A DNA stretch of 64,000 bases, taken from Bacteroidales bacterium (GTDB lineage: Bacteria; Bacteroidota; Bacteroidia; Bacteroidales; P3). The notes under the pieces are model-generated. The model was not told the origin of the DNA and did no database searches. It saw only the letters and a program-made list of their open reading frames with translations. A program made the position numbers and the translations under genes. Location of the stretch: positions 1-64,000 of the forward strand of contig JAFZXE010000011.1 of the NCBI GenBank assembly GCA_017616895.1. The letters run 5' to 3'. Within the stretch, counting starts at the first letter, position 1, and the number at the start of each line of letters is the position of its first letter. Below, piece after piece: positions 11,099 to 19,966 of the stretch.

Positions 11099-11197
11099 CA
11101 AAGTCGTATCAAAGTCATATCAAAGTCATGTCAAAGTCATGTCAAAGTCATGTCAAAGTCATATCAAAGTCGCTGCAAAGTCACTGCAAAGTCGCTC
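11099..11197. repeat. 11-bp tandem array CAAAGTCNNNN
   Basis: CAAAGTC begins at 11099, 11110, 11121, 11132, 11143, 11154, 11165, 11176 and 11187, exactly 11 bases apart. The variable four bases are GTAT, ATAT, ATGT, GCTG or ACTG. The array is preceded by CGCAACAACATAT. An inverted counterpart with the same flank lies at 19604-19731. Confidence 0.9.
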
Positions 11198-11270
11198 GCG
11201 GCTGACGGCAGATTAATGACTATTTTTCAGAAAAAAAGTGACTGATTTACAATTTATAAACTTTTTTTCA

Positions 11271-11278
11271 TATCTTTG
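11271..11278 (+). promoter_or_regulatory. Putative rpsA promoter -7 element
   Basis: TATCTTTG fits the Bacteroidota -7 consensus TAnnTTTG and lies 107 bases before the chosen rpsA start. No TTTG is present at the usual -33 spacing, so the -33 box is weak or absent. Confidence 0.6.
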
Positions 11279-11385
11279 CGAGGCTTTGCCTTTCAAGTTA
11301 GACCCCATCATCTTACTATAGGTCAAAGCGTTAACTAATGTTTAACCCGACAGGATGGGCTGTCATATTTATTAAAATCTTACAC

Positions 11386-13188
11386 ATGGATTACAAAAAT
11401 GTGCAACCTTTAGAGGATTTTGACTGGGGTGCAATCGACAACAAAACCGAGAAGACGAACCAGGCAGACCTCGACAAACAATCAGCTGCCTACGAACAGA
11501 CTTTCAACGCTTTCACAGAACAGGAAGTAATCGAGGGAACTATCGTATCGAAGAACGACCGCGAGGTGGTGGTGAACATCGGAGCCAAATCGGATGGTAT
11601 CATCCCCGCTACCGAAATCCGTTACAACCCCGACCTGAAAGTTGGCGACAAAATCGAGGTTTTCGTGGAGAACCAGGAAGACTCGAACGGTCAGCTGCAG
11701 CTGAGCCACAAGAAAGCCCGCATACTGAAATCGTGGGATCGCGTGAACGAGGCTTTCGACAACCAAGAAATCATCACCGGACACGTGAAGAGCCGCACCA
11801 AAGGCGGTCTTATCGTCACTGTGTTCGACAACATCGAGGCATTCCTGCCTGGCTCGCAGATCGACGTGAAACCGATTCGCGACTACGATGTGTATGTTGA
11901 TAAGAGCATGGAATTCAAGGTTGTGAAAATCAACCACGAGTATAAGAACGTCGTTGTGTCGCACAAGGCTCTTATCGAGGACGAACTCGAGGCTCAGAAG
12001 GCCAAGATTATCGCCACCCTCGAGAAGGGTCAGGTGCTGGAAGGCACGGTCAAGAACATCACCAACTACGGTGTGTTTGTTGACCTCGGCGGAGTTGACG
12101 GTCTGGTGCACATCACCGACCTCAGCTGGGGCCGTATCAACCATCCCGAAGAAATCGTCCACCTGGATGAGAAAATCAAGGTCGTTATCCTTGACTTCGA
12201 CGAGGCAAAACGCCGCATAGCCCTTGGTCTGAAACAGCTCACTCCTCACCCGTGGGATTCGCTCGACCCGAACCTGAAGGAGGGCGACAAGGTGAAAGGA
12301 AAAGTGGTTGTCATAGCCGACTACGGTGCATTTGTGGAAATCGTTCCCGGTGTGGAGGGTCTGATACACGTCAGCGAGATGAGCTGGAGCCAGCACCTGC
12401 GCAGCGCACAGGACTTCCTGAAGGTTGGCGACGAGATAGAGGCCGTTATCCTCACCCTCGACCGCGAGGCTCGCAAGATGTCGCTCGGCATCAAGCAGCT
12501 CATGCCGGATCCGTGGCTCTCAATCGCAGAGAAATATCCTGTCGGAAGCAAGCACACCGCCACCGTTCGCAACTTCACCAACTTTGGTATCTTCGTCGAG
12601 CTTGAAGAGGGCGTTGACGGCTTGATCCACATCAGCGACCTGAGCTGGAGCAAGAAAATCAAACACCCCGCCGAGTTCACCAAGATTGATGAGAAGATCG
12701 ACGTGGTCGTTCTCGAAGTCGATGCTGAAAACCGTCGTCTCAGCCTCGGTCACAAGCAGCTTGAAGACAATCCTTGGGATGTCTATGAGAGCTTCTTCAC
12801 CATCGGTTCTGTCCACCAGGGCACCATCATCTCGATGAGCGACAAGGGCGCCATCGTGAGCCTGCCTTACGATGTCGAGGCTTTCGCCCCGATGCGTCAC
12901 CTTGAGAAAGAGGACAAGAGCAAGGCCAAACAGGGCGAAACTCTGGACTTCAAGGTCATCGAGTTCTCGAAAGAAAACAAGAAAATCATCGTTTCGCACA
13001 CCCGCATCCACCAGGACAACGTGGAAGCCGACAAGGTGGCTGCCGAGAACGAGGAGGCCAAGAAAGACCGCGCTGTGAAGAAAGCCACAAAGAAAATCAA
13101 CGAGCAGGTGGAAAAGACCACCCTCGGCGATGTCTTCGGCAACCTGAAAGAGGAGCTTGAGAAGAAAGAAGAGAAAGGTCAGGAATAA
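11386..13188 (+). CDS. rpsA: 30S ribosomal protein S1
   Basis: A 600-residue protein with six S1 (OB-fold) RNA-binding repeats. They lie approximately at residues 40-110, 125-195, 210-285, 295-370, 380-455 and 470-545. Repeats 3 to 5 carry the typical GVFVDLGGVDGLVHI-type core and the spacer SWGRINHPEE. S1 helps mRNA bind the 30S subunit; in Bacteroidota, where Shine-Dalgarno sites are scarce, it is thought to be especially important. I chose ATG 11386 (MDYKNVQPLEDF), which matches the N-terminus of Bacteroidales S1. An in-frame ATG at 11338 would add 16 residues that look like leader. A strong terminator follows. The C-terminus is a charged Lys/Glu-rich tail. Confidence 0.95.
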   Translation: MDYKNVQPLEDFDWGAIDNKTEKTNQADLDKQSAAYEQTFNAFTEQEVIEGTIVSKNDREVVVNIGAKSDGIIPATEIRYNPDLKVGDKIEVFVENQEDSNGQLQLSHKKARILKSWDRVNEAFDNQEIITGHVKSRTKGGLIVTVFDNIEAFLPGSQIDVKPIRDYDVYVDKSMEFKVVKINHEYKNVVVSHKALIEDELEAQKAKIIATLEKGQVLEGTVKNITNYGVFVDLGGVDGLVHITDLSWGRINHPEEIVHLDEKIKVVILDFDEAKRRIALGLKQLTPHPWDSLDPNLKEGDKVKGKVVVIADYGAFVEIVPGVEGLIHVSEMSWSQHLRSAQDFLKVGDEIEAVILTLDREARKMSLGIKQLMPDPWLSIAEKYPVGSKHTATVRNFTNFGIFVELEEGVDGLIHISDLSWSKKIKHPAEFTKIDEKIDVVVLEVDAENRRLSLGHKQLEDNPWDVYESFFTIGSVHQGTIISMSDKGAIVSLPYDVEAFAPMRHLEKEDKSKAKQGETLDFKVIEFSKENKKIIVSHTRIHQDNVEADKVAAENEEAKKDRAVKKATKKINEQVEKTTLGDVFGNLKEELEKKEEKGQE

Positions 13189-13196
13189 ACAGCAAT

Positions 13197-13258
13197 GGCG
13201 TACCCCCGTGTACGCCTGACAACACAGGAAACGGGGCCTTGTTTAGGCCCCGTTTTTC
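13197..13258 (+). terminator. Terminator after rpsA
   Basis: Two hairpins follow the stop: GGCGTAC/GTACGCC (13197-13216), then ACGGGGCC/GGCCCCGT (13231-13238 with 13246-13253) followed by TTTTTCTTT. The second is a classic intrinsic terminator and ends just before recQ. Confidence 0.85.
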
Positions 13259-13271
13259 TTTGATTGACACT

Positions 13272-15161
13272 ATGGCAAAGACAGCGCTGGAACTGCTCAA
13301 AAAGCATTGGGGTTACGACTCGTTCAGGCATCCGCAGGAGGAGATTATCGATGCGGTGATGGAGGGGTGTGACACACTGGTGCTTATGCCAACGGGAGGC
13401 GGCAAATCGCTGTGCTACCAGATTCCAGCACTGATGAAAGAGGGCGTATGCCTTGTGGTGTCGCCGCTGATAGCCCTGATGAAAGACCAGGTTGAGAACC
13501 TGCGTCAACATAAGATAAAGGCGGGCTGCATAGTGTCGGGGATGACCGACGAGCAGCAGTCAAACGTGCTGACCAACTGTATGTATGGAGGGCTGAAACT
13601 GCTGTATGTAGCTCCAGAAAGGCTTCGGAAACGGGCTTTTGTGAATGCGCTTAAAATGATCAATGTGTCGATGATTGCTGTCGATGAGGCGCATTGTATC
13701 TCGCAATGGGGCTATGATTTCCGTCCGTCGTACCTTTCGATCGGTGAGATACGCCAACATTTCCCGTCGGTGCCTGTGATAGCCTTGACTGCCACAGCCA
13801 CGCCTGTTGTGGCAGACGACATCTGCACGAGGCTGGGAATGCGCAACGTCAAGCGGTTTACGACCAGTTTCTATCGCGACAACCTTGCATACATGGTGTT
13901 TCATGAGCCCGACAAACGCAACCGTTTGCTGAGGATAATACGCAAGATAGGTGGCTGTGGCATAGTGTATGTTGCAACACGGCGTGCAACACGAGACATA
14001 GCCGACTTTCTCAATGCCAACGGCATAATAAGCAGCTACTATCACGCAGGCCTCACCAAGCGTGAACGCGATATGGCGCAATGCCGTTGGATGGAGGGAA
14101 AATCCCAGGTGATGGTAGCAACAAACGCCTTCGGCATGGGAATTGACAAACGCGATGTACGGTTTGTAGTGCATACGTATGTCCCGACAAGCATAGAGTC
14201 ATATTTTCAGGAGGCCGGAAGAGGCGGTCGCGACGGACAGCGCTCGTACGCCGTACTGCTATACACCGAGGGCGACATAGAGACCCTCAGCCGCAATGTG
14301 GAGCTGGCTTATCCCGAAACCTCTACCGTAAGGGAGATCTACAACGCACTGTGCTGTCATTTAGCTGTGGCCATGGGCGGTGGCGAGAACGAAGAGTTTG
14401 TGCTGGACATAGATGCCATCTGTGCCAAATACTCGTTTCAGCCGGTAACAGCATGGGCCGCCTTGAGCATATTGGAGCGCGACGGCATGATATACCTGCC
14501 ATCAAAAGGCGACGCACAATCGACGCTGATGGTGACGGTTACTCGGGATGAACTTTACAGATATGCCGCATCCAATCCGCAATATGCCCCTATAATAGAC
14601 TCAATCTTGCGGGTGTGCGGAGGGGTGTTTGCAAAATACACTGAAGTTGACGAGGCTTTGATAGCCAAAATGACGGGGTTGGACACCGTTCAGGTGGAGT
14701 TTATGCTGGGAGTTATGGACAACTTTAAGCTGCTCGACTACAAGAAAGGCATACAGGAACAGACGGTGGTTTTCACATCACCCAGGTGCGATGCCAAGAG
14801 TCTGTTGGCGGGCGGTTTAGATTATGTGACCCAGAAAAAACATGCCATCCAACGCAAAGAAGCCATGGTGGAGTATATCCGCTCAACCGAGCCCTGCCGC
14901 AGCATACAGTTGTTACGCTATTTCGGCGAACAGAGCGACCGTCGGTGCGGGTGGTGCGACATCTGTATAACTCAAACAAAGGAACAAAAAGCCGAGGTGG
15001 AAGCGAAAGTGATGCAACTGCTGGCGCAAGGGCCTATGACCATACAGCAACTACTCAGTCATTTCGAAGACATCGACGAAAGACTTATCCGCTCGCAGGT
15101 GCGCACGATGATTGACGCACGGACGATAGGTATCGACCGCGAAATGCGTCTTTACATCTGA
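13272..15161 (+). CDS. recQ: RecQ-family ATP-dependent DNA helicase
   Basis: A 629-residue superfamily 2 helicase. Walker A PTGGGKS is at residues 40-46 and the DEAH box at 138-141, followed by the RecQ motif around HCISQWGYDFR. The second RecA lobe ends with the SYFQEAGRGGRDG motif. A Cys cluster (C-x8-C-x2-C-like around CGWCDIC) is the RecQ zinc-binding region. A winged-helix-like end follows, and I see no clear HRDC domain. Its role is unwinding of forked or recombining DNA in repair. ATG 13272 is preferred because upstream in-frame ATG 13239 lies inside the rpsA terminator. The gene converges on the next minus-strand gene with only 10 bases between them. Bacteroidales usually have more than one recQ; I cannot tell which paralogue this is. 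Confidence 0.9.
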   Translation: MAKTALELLKKHWGYDSFRHPQEEIIDAVMEGCDTLVLMPTGGGKSLCYQIPALMKEGVCLVVSPLIALMKDQVENLRQHKIKAGCIVSGMTDEQQSNVLTNCMYGGLKLLYVAPERLRKRAFVNALKMINVSMIAVDEAHCISQWGYDFRPSYLSIGEIRQHFPSVPVIALTATATPVVADDICTRLGMRNVKRFTTSFYRDNLAYMVFHEPDKRNRLLRIIRKIGGCGIVYVATRRATRDIADFLNANGIISSYYHAGLTKRERDMAQCRWMEGKSQVMVATNAFGMGIDKRDVRFVVHTYVPTSIESYFQEAGRGGRDGQRSYAVLLYTEGDIETLSRNVELAYPETSTVREIYNALCCHLAVAMGGGENEEFVLDIDAICAKYSFQPVTAWAALSILERDGMIYLPSKGDAQSTLMVTVTRDELYRYAASNPQYAPIIDSILRVCGGVFAKYTEVDEALIAKMTGLDTVQVEFMLGVMDNFKLLDYKKGIQEQTVVFTSPRCDAKSLLAGGLDYVTQKKHAIQRKEAMVEYIRSTEPCRSIQLLRYFGEQSDRRCGWCDICITQTKEQKAEVEAKVMQLLAQGPMTIQQLLSHFEDIDERLIRSQVRTMIDARTIGIDREMRLYI

Positions 15162-15171
15162 TTTGTGACTA

Positions 15172-15882
15172 TTATCTGTGGCTGTAATACTCAATGGTGC
15201 GCGTTGTGGTATAGCGCTTGCTGCCGTTGAGTATGTATTGCTGGGAATACCAGTTCCCGTAGCGGTCATATTTATACTTGCGCTTTTCGACAATCTTGGT
15301 TTGCGTGTCGGCCACCTCGTCGTAGAATACCTGCACTTTCTTCACAAGATTCGAGTAGTGGTCGTAGGTATATTGTTCATCCAGCAGCATGACCTCGTCA
15401 GGGGTGAACTTGCGAATGGAAACCACGTTTCTCAGCTTGTTGTACTCCGTCAGCGTGCGAACCACTATCACACCCTCTTCTGAATACTCATAGTCGATAA
15501 CCATAATCAACTGGTGGGGAGCACTATATACATAGTGGGACGAGTGGTAGAGGCTGCCATTGGGATGGAACTGACGTTTCTCGATAAGGTCGTTGTCTTT
15601 GTCGAAATCTGAACGCACCAAACTGTCGGGTTCTATTTCGAGCGGATAATCCACAACCTGCTTATGTCCGAACCCTTTGCGTATGTATGTAGTAAGATTG
15701 CCTGTGGAGTCGAACTTGAAGGTCTCCTGATAATTCATATCATTGGCTCCCTCGTAAACGGTCACACTGGTCACACGCTTGACATTGTCGTACAGGTTAT
15801 AGTTGCCCCAACGCGGCTGTATTTGTGCTACAGCCGAAAACGCGAAAACAATCAAGAGTGTGAGGATAACAAGTTTTTTCAT
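15172..15882 (-). CDS. Secreted protein of unknown function with YD-like segments
   Basis: A 236-residue protein. The first ~20 residues (MKKLVILTLLIVFAFSAVAQ) form a signal peptide with a likely cleavage after AVA. The mature part has repeated short aromatic strands such as YTYDHYSN and YKYDRYGNWY. These resemble RHS/YD-type strand repeats seen in many Bacteroidota periplasmic or surface proteins. I do not recognise a defined family and assign no function. An in-frame ATG at 15921 would place 13 residues before the signal peptide, so ATG 15882 is preferred. It is downstream of ettA on the same strand and may be the last gene of the recJ-ettA unit. Confidence 0.7.
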   Translation of the reverse strand: MKKLVILTLLIVFAFSAVAQIQPRWGNYNLYDNVKRVTSVTVYEGANDMNYQETFKFDSTGNLTTYIRKGFGHKQVVDYPLEIEPDSLVRSDFDKDNDLIEKRQFHPNGSLYHSSHYVYSAPHQLIMVIDYEYSEEGVIVVRTLTEYNKLRNVVSIRKFTPDEVMLLDEQYTYDHYSNLVKKVQVFYDEVADTQTKIVEKRKYKYDRYGNWYSQQYILNGSKRYTTTRTIEYYSHR

Positions 15883-15956
15883 AATATTCTTTATTGCGTG
15901 AATGCGTTGATTATTAACCATAGCGTTTTGTTGTCACTGCAGCTGCCTCCTTGCAA

Positions 15957-17627
15957 CTATTTCTGCAGCTTTTTGTATCGTATCCTGTGCGGTGTGTCGT
16001 CGCCCAGACGTTTGCGGCGGTTCTCCTCATACTCGCTGTATGAGCCCTCGAAGAAATAGACCTGCGAGTCGCCTTCGAATGCGAGGATATGGGTACAGAT
16101 GCGGTCAAGGAACCAACGGTCGTGCGAGATAATCACAGCGCAACCGGCAAAGTTCTCCAAACCCTCCTCCAACGCCCGCATCGTGTTCACGTCGATATCA
16201 TTGGTAGGCTCGTCGAGCAGCAACACGTTGGCTTCGCTTTTGAGGGTCAGCGCCAGGTGCAGGCGGTTGCGTTCGCCACCCGACAGCACGCCGGCTTTCT
16301 TGCTCTGGTCGTTGCCCGAGAAGTTGAAACGGCTTATGTATGCACGGGAATTGATGAGGCGTCCGCCGACCTGAATCTGCTCGTTGCCCTCACTGACCAC
16401 TTCCCACACGCTCTTTTCAGGGTCGATGGTGGTATGCTGCTGATCGACATATCCCAGCTTCACCGTCTCGCCGATGCTGAAGGTGCCGCTGTCGGGTTGT
16501 TCCAATCCCATGATGAGGCGGAAGAGTGTCGTCTTACCGCAGCCGTTGGGGCCTATAATGCCCACAATGCCTGCAGGCGGCAGACTGAATGTAAGGTTCT
16601 CGTATAGCAGTTTGTCGCCGAAGGCTTTGCTCACGCCGTTGGCCTCTATCACCTTGTTTCCGAGTCTCGGTCCGTTGGGTATGAATATCTCTAGCTTCTG
16701 TTCCTTCTCCTTCACGTCCTCGTTCATCATGCGGTCGTAGGCAGCCAGACGCGCCTTGCCCTTTGCATGACGTGCCTTGGGCGCCATGCGCACCCATTCC
16801 AACTCGCGCTCAAGGGTTTTGCGACGCTTGCTCTCCTGCTTTTCTTCCATCGCCAGGCGCTGTGTTTTCTGGTCAAGCCACGATGAGTAGTTCCCCTGCC
16901 AAGGGATGCCCTCGCCGCGGTCGAGTTCTAGAATCCAGCCAGCCACATTGTCAAGAAAATAACGGTCGTGGGTCACAGCTATGACGGTACCCTTATATTG
17001 TCTCAGATGCTGTTCAAGCCACTCAATCGACTCTGCGTCCAAGTGGTTGGTCGGCTCGTCGAGCAGCAGTATGTCCGGTTCCTGCAACAGCAGGCGGCAC
17101 AACGCCACCCTACGCCGCTCGCCTCCGCTGAGGTTCTTCACAGGGGTATCTTCTTCGGGGCAACGCAACGCATCCATCGCTCGTTCCAATCGGCTATCCA
17201 AATTCCACGCATCGTAGTGGTCAAGCAGTTCCGTCAACTCGCCTTGCCGCTCACAAAGCTTCTCGATGTCGGCATCGGGGTCGGCGAATTTGTTGTTCAC
17301 CTCCTCATATTCTTTCAGCGCATCCACAATGTTCTGCACCGCCTCCTGCACAACCTCCTTCACCGTCTTCGAGTCGTCAAGTTTAGGCTCCTGTTCGAGG
17401 TATCCCACGCTGTAGCCAGGTGCAAAAACCACCTCACCCTGATAATCCTTGTCAACGCCGGCGATAATCTTCAGCAGCGACGATTTTCCGCTGCCGTTCA
17501 ATCCTATGATACCTATCTTTGCCCCGTAGTAAAACGAGAGATAGATGTCCTTCAATATCTGACGCGATGGGGGTATCAGCTTCCCCACCCCCACCATTGA
17601 GAATATGATTTTCTTGTCGTCGGCCAT
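15957..17627 (-). CDS. ettA: ABC-F translation factor EttA
   Basis: A 556-residue soluble protein with two ABC ATPase domains and no membrane segments. Domain 1 has GLNGSGKS (42-49), LSGGE (166-170) and LLLDEPTNHLD (187-197). Domain 2 has GPNGCGKT, LSGGER and LLLDEPTNDID. Between them is a charged linker rich in Lys/Arg/Glu, as in the P-site tRNA-interacting motif of ABC-F proteins. The length and N-terminal KIIFSMVGVGK pattern match EttA, which binds the ribosomal E site and gates the first elongation step according to ATP level. The gene lies 53 bases downstream of recJ on the same strand. Confidence 0.92.
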   Translation of the reverse strand: MADDKKIIFSMVGVGKLIPPSRQILKDIYLSFYYGAKIGIIGLNGSGKSSLLKIIAGVDKDYQGEVVFAPGYSVGYLEQEPKLDDSKTVKEVVQEAVQNIVDALKEYEEVNNKFADPDADIEKLCERQGELTELLDHYDAWNLDSRLERAMDALRCPEEDTPVKNLSGGERRRVALCRLLLQEPDILLLDEPTNHLDAESIEWLEQHLRQYKGTVIAVTHDRYFLDNVAGWILELDRGEGIPWQGNYSSWLDQKTQRLAMEEKQESKRRKTLERELEWVRMAPKARHAKGKARLAAYDRMMNEDVKEKEQKLEIFIPNGPRLGNKVIEANGVSKAFGDKLLYENLTFSLPPAGIVGIIGPNGCGKTTLFRLIMGLEQPDSGTFSIGETVKLGYVDQQHTTIDPEKSVWEVVSEGNEQIQVGGRLINSRAYISRFNFSGNDQSKKAGVLSGGERNRLHLALTLKSEANVLLLDEPTNDIDVNTMRALEEGLENFAGCAVIISHDRWFLDRICTHILAFEGDSQVYFFEGSYSEYEENRRKRLGDDTPHRIRYKKLQK

Positions 17628-17680
17628 GTGTCTGTTTTTTGAATGGATTTGAGCTTGAATTGTGGTCGATTTCGGAGATA

Positions 17681-19522
17681 CTAGTCGATGAAATGGATAT
17701 CCTTAACGTTGAGTTGCATCTCGGTTTTGCCATTCCAGTAGTTTTCCTCGAGCTGATAAACCAAGTCGAAATGGTCTCCCCGACGAACCCTGTCATAATA
17801 TTCTCCCAACTGGAATCCGATTGCTGAATAGCTCTGCGAACGCTCGTCAAACGGTATCGGGGCAAACTTCAAGTGCTTGACGTCCTTTGCGCCGACCACG
17901 CGCGGATGTCCTGTGTCGATAAGGTTTTTGGTCATGAATATCGGCACGTTGTTCTCTGGTCCAAACGGCGAGAACTGCTTCAATATGCGCAGAAATTTCG
18001 GCGTGATGTTCTCTGCAAAGCTTATTGCGGCGTCTATCTCTATCTCTGGCACCGCCGCCTCCGGCTGCACTCCCTTGCTCACCTCCTCCTCAAACCGCTC
18101 GCAGAAACGCTCGAAGTTCTCAGGCTTCACCGACACACCTGCCGCACATTTGTGCCCGCCGAAGTGTTCCAGCAAATCGGCGCATTTCTCCAGAGCCGCG
18201 TGTATGTCGAACTCGCCAGCCGACCGGGCAGAACCCACATACATGTCGTCCGTCGATTTGGTAAAGATAATCGTAGGCTTGTAATACAGCTCCACCAGGC
18301 GCGACGCCACGATTCCGACCACTCCCTTGTGCCAGTTTTCATCATAAAGCACAATCGACTTGCGGTTGCGCAGTTTCTCGTCCCCGTCTATGCGACGTTT
18401 CGCCGTGTCCGTGGCCGAAGTGTCCAACTCTTTGCGTTCCTGGTTGTAGTCGTCAATCTCCTTGGCCAAAAGCCTTGCCCGTTCAATATCTTCCTCCAGC
18501 AGCAGCCTCACCGAGTCAAACGCGCTGTGCAGGCGTCCTGCCGCATTGATTCTCGGTCCCACCAGGAACACCAGGTCGCTTATCGTAAGGTTTTTCGCAA
18601 AATAGCCTTGCTCCTTCTGCGACTGCGACGCCGTGCCCTCGGCCCTAGCAATGTTGCCATAGCTCAATATCGCCTCCAATCCGGCTCTCGGATGCGTATT
18701 GATCACCTTCAACCCGTAGAAAGCCAGCACGCGGTTCTCGCCTGTCATAGGCACTATGTCGCTCGCAATCGACACCACCACCAGGTCGAGATAGTGCAAC
18801 AGCCTTAGTTTCAGTTCCTCCAGCCGTTTGCGCCCGTTGCCGTCCAGCCGTTCAGGATTGTCACTCAGCTTCACGCCGAAGTTCTTCTCCATGATAGCCT
18901 CGACAATCTTGAATCCAATGCCGCAACCCGACAGCTCCTTGTATGGATAGGGGCAGTCGCTCCGCTTGGGGTCCAGCACCGCCACCGCCTTCGGGATGGA
19001 ATCCCCTGGCAGATGGTGGTCGCCGATAATAAAGTCAATGCCCGCCTCAGCGGCATAATCCACTTGTTCCACGGCCTTGATGCCGCAGTCCAGCGCTATG
19101 ATCAACCGCACACCCGTCTCTTTGGCATAGTCAATGCCCTCGAAACTGATGCCGTACCCCTCCCGTTCGCGGTCGGGGATATAGAAGTCTATGTTGTCCG
19201 TCAAGGAGTGTAAAAAGCCGTAAACCACCGCCACCGCACTGGTGCCATCGACGTCATAGTCGCCATACACCATAATCCGCTCCTTCGCTCTCAGGGCTTT
19301 CTCAATGCGGGCCACCGCCTCTTCCATATCCTTCATCAGGAATGGGTCGTGCAGGTGTTCCAAACTCGGACGGAAAAACCGTCGCGCCTCTTCAAATGTC
19401 CGCACCCCGCGTTCAACCAGCAAAGTGGCTATAACACGGTCAACTCCCAATTCTCCTGCTAGTCGTTCAACATCTTCTATTTCATAGTCTTGTCTTAATT
19501 TCCAACGTTTTTCTTTCATCAT
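17681..19522 (-). CDS. recJ: Single-stranded-DNA-specific exonuclease RecJ
   Basis: A 613-residue DHH-family 5'-3' exonuclease used in recombination and mismatch repair. Phosphoesterase motifs are visible: DYDVDG at 88-93, DCG near 145-147, GDHH at 167-170 and GPRINAAGR in the DHH domain. They are followed by the DHHA1 region (GGHKCAAGVSV) and a C-terminal OB fold. It is slightly longer than E. coli RecJ but normal for Bacteroidota. Two tandem ATG codons open the gene; the first is used here. It has a good promoter just upstream and probably heads a recJ-ettA unit. Confidence 0.93.
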   Translation of the reverse strand: MMKEKRWKLRQDYEIEDVERLAGELGVDRVIATLLVERGVRTFEEARRFFRPSLEHLHDPFLMKDMEEAVARIEKALRAKERIMVYGDYDVDGTSAVAVVYGFLHSLTDNIDFYIPDREREGYGISFEGIDYAKETGVRLIIALDCGIKAVEQVDYAAEAGIDFIIGDHHLPGDSIPKAVAVLDPKRSDCPYPYKELSGCGIGFKIVEAIMEKNFGVKLSDNPERLDGNGRKRLEELKLRLLHYLDLVVVSIASDIVPMTGENRVLAFYGLKVINTHPRAGLEAILSYGNIARAEGTASQSQKEQGYFAKNLTISDLVFLVGPRINAAGRLHSAFDSVRLLLEEDIERARLLAKEIDDYNQERKELDTSATDTAKRRIDGDEKLRNRKSIVLYDENWHKGVVGIVASRLVELYYKPTIIFTKSTDDMYVGSARSAGEFDIHAALEKCADLLEHFGGHKCAAGVSVKPENFERFCERFEEEVSKGVQPEAAVPEIEIDAAISFAENITPKFLRILKQFSPFGPENNVPIFMTKNLIDTGHPRVVGAKDVKHLKFAPIPFDERSQSYSAIGFQLGEYYDRVRRGDHFDLVYQLEENYWNGKTEMQLNVKDIHFID

Positions 19523-19532
19523 TTACTGATTG

Positions 19533-19564
19533 TAAAAGTACAACTTTTATCGGAAACCGCCAAA
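19533..19564 (-). promoter_or_regulatory. recJ promoter
   Basis: On the minus strand this reads TTTG, 20 bases, TACTTTTA. That matches the Bacteroidota promoter except for the last base of the -7 box. The -7 box lies about 10 bases upstream of the recJ start, so the leader would be very short. Confidence 0.6.
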
Positions 19565-19603
19565 AAAAATCATAAAAAAGTGTCTCGGCCCACAATCCCC
19601 AGC

Positions 19604-19731
19604 GACTTTGCAGCGACTTTGCAGCGACTTTGCAGTGACTTTGCAGTGGCTTTACACATGACTTTACACATGACTTTACCATGACTTTGATATGACTTTG
19701 ACATGACTTTGATATGACTTTGATATGTTGT
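19604..19731. repeat. 11-bp tandem array, inverted copy of the 11099 array
   Basis: GACTTTG or a one-base variant begins at 19604, 19615, 19626, 19637, 19648, 19660, 19672, 19683, 19694, 19705 and 19716. Spacing is 11, except two steps of 12 where units read GACTTTA. The array ends with ATATGTTGTTGCG, the reverse complement of the sequence before the 11099 array. Confidence 0.9.
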
Positions 19732-19899
19732 TGCGTATTCACATGCCCGACCGCAGGTCTTTGCCTTGAGCTCCGCTGAAACAAATCATCTCACGCGAAA
19801 AATCCTCAACACTCCGACCCCTGGGAAAATCTGTGAGTTACGCCAAACACAACTGCGCCTATTGACATTTACTTTTTATATTTATATGTGTGACTAACA

Positions 19900-19940
19900 T
19901 AAAATAAAAAGGGCAGGCTCCGAATGGAAACCAGCCCTTG
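19900..19940 (-). terminator. Terminator of the TPR/PorE-like operon
   Basis: On the minus strand AAGGGC (19934-19939) pairs with GCCCTT (19909-19914) around an inner imperfect GG/CC stem. It is followed by TTTTATTTT. It lies 27 bases after the OmpA gene stop. Confidence 0.75.
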
Positions 19941-19966
19941 CCATGTTAACCAACCATGGAACTTGT

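Larger units (their letters stand above)
10964..11385. other. Gene-free stretch between giant gene and rpsA
   Basis: This stretch holds the terminator of the giant gene, an 8-bp array, an 11-bp array, an A/T-rich promoter region and the rpsA leader of about 100 bases. I see no further gene. Confidence 0.8.
19523..19966. other. Gene-free stretch between recJ and porE-like gene
   Basis: It holds the recJ promoter, the inverted 11-bp array (19604-19731) and the terminator of the PorE-like gene. The part 19740-19895 shows nothing I recognise. Confidence 0.8.

Noticed and set aside
11099-11197. CRISPR array
   Set aside because: Units of 11 bp with no spacers of 25-40 bp and no cas genes nearby.
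11482-12396. Minus-strand frame opposite rpsA
   Set aside because: It is the complement of a clearly coding S1 gene and has no recognisable domain.
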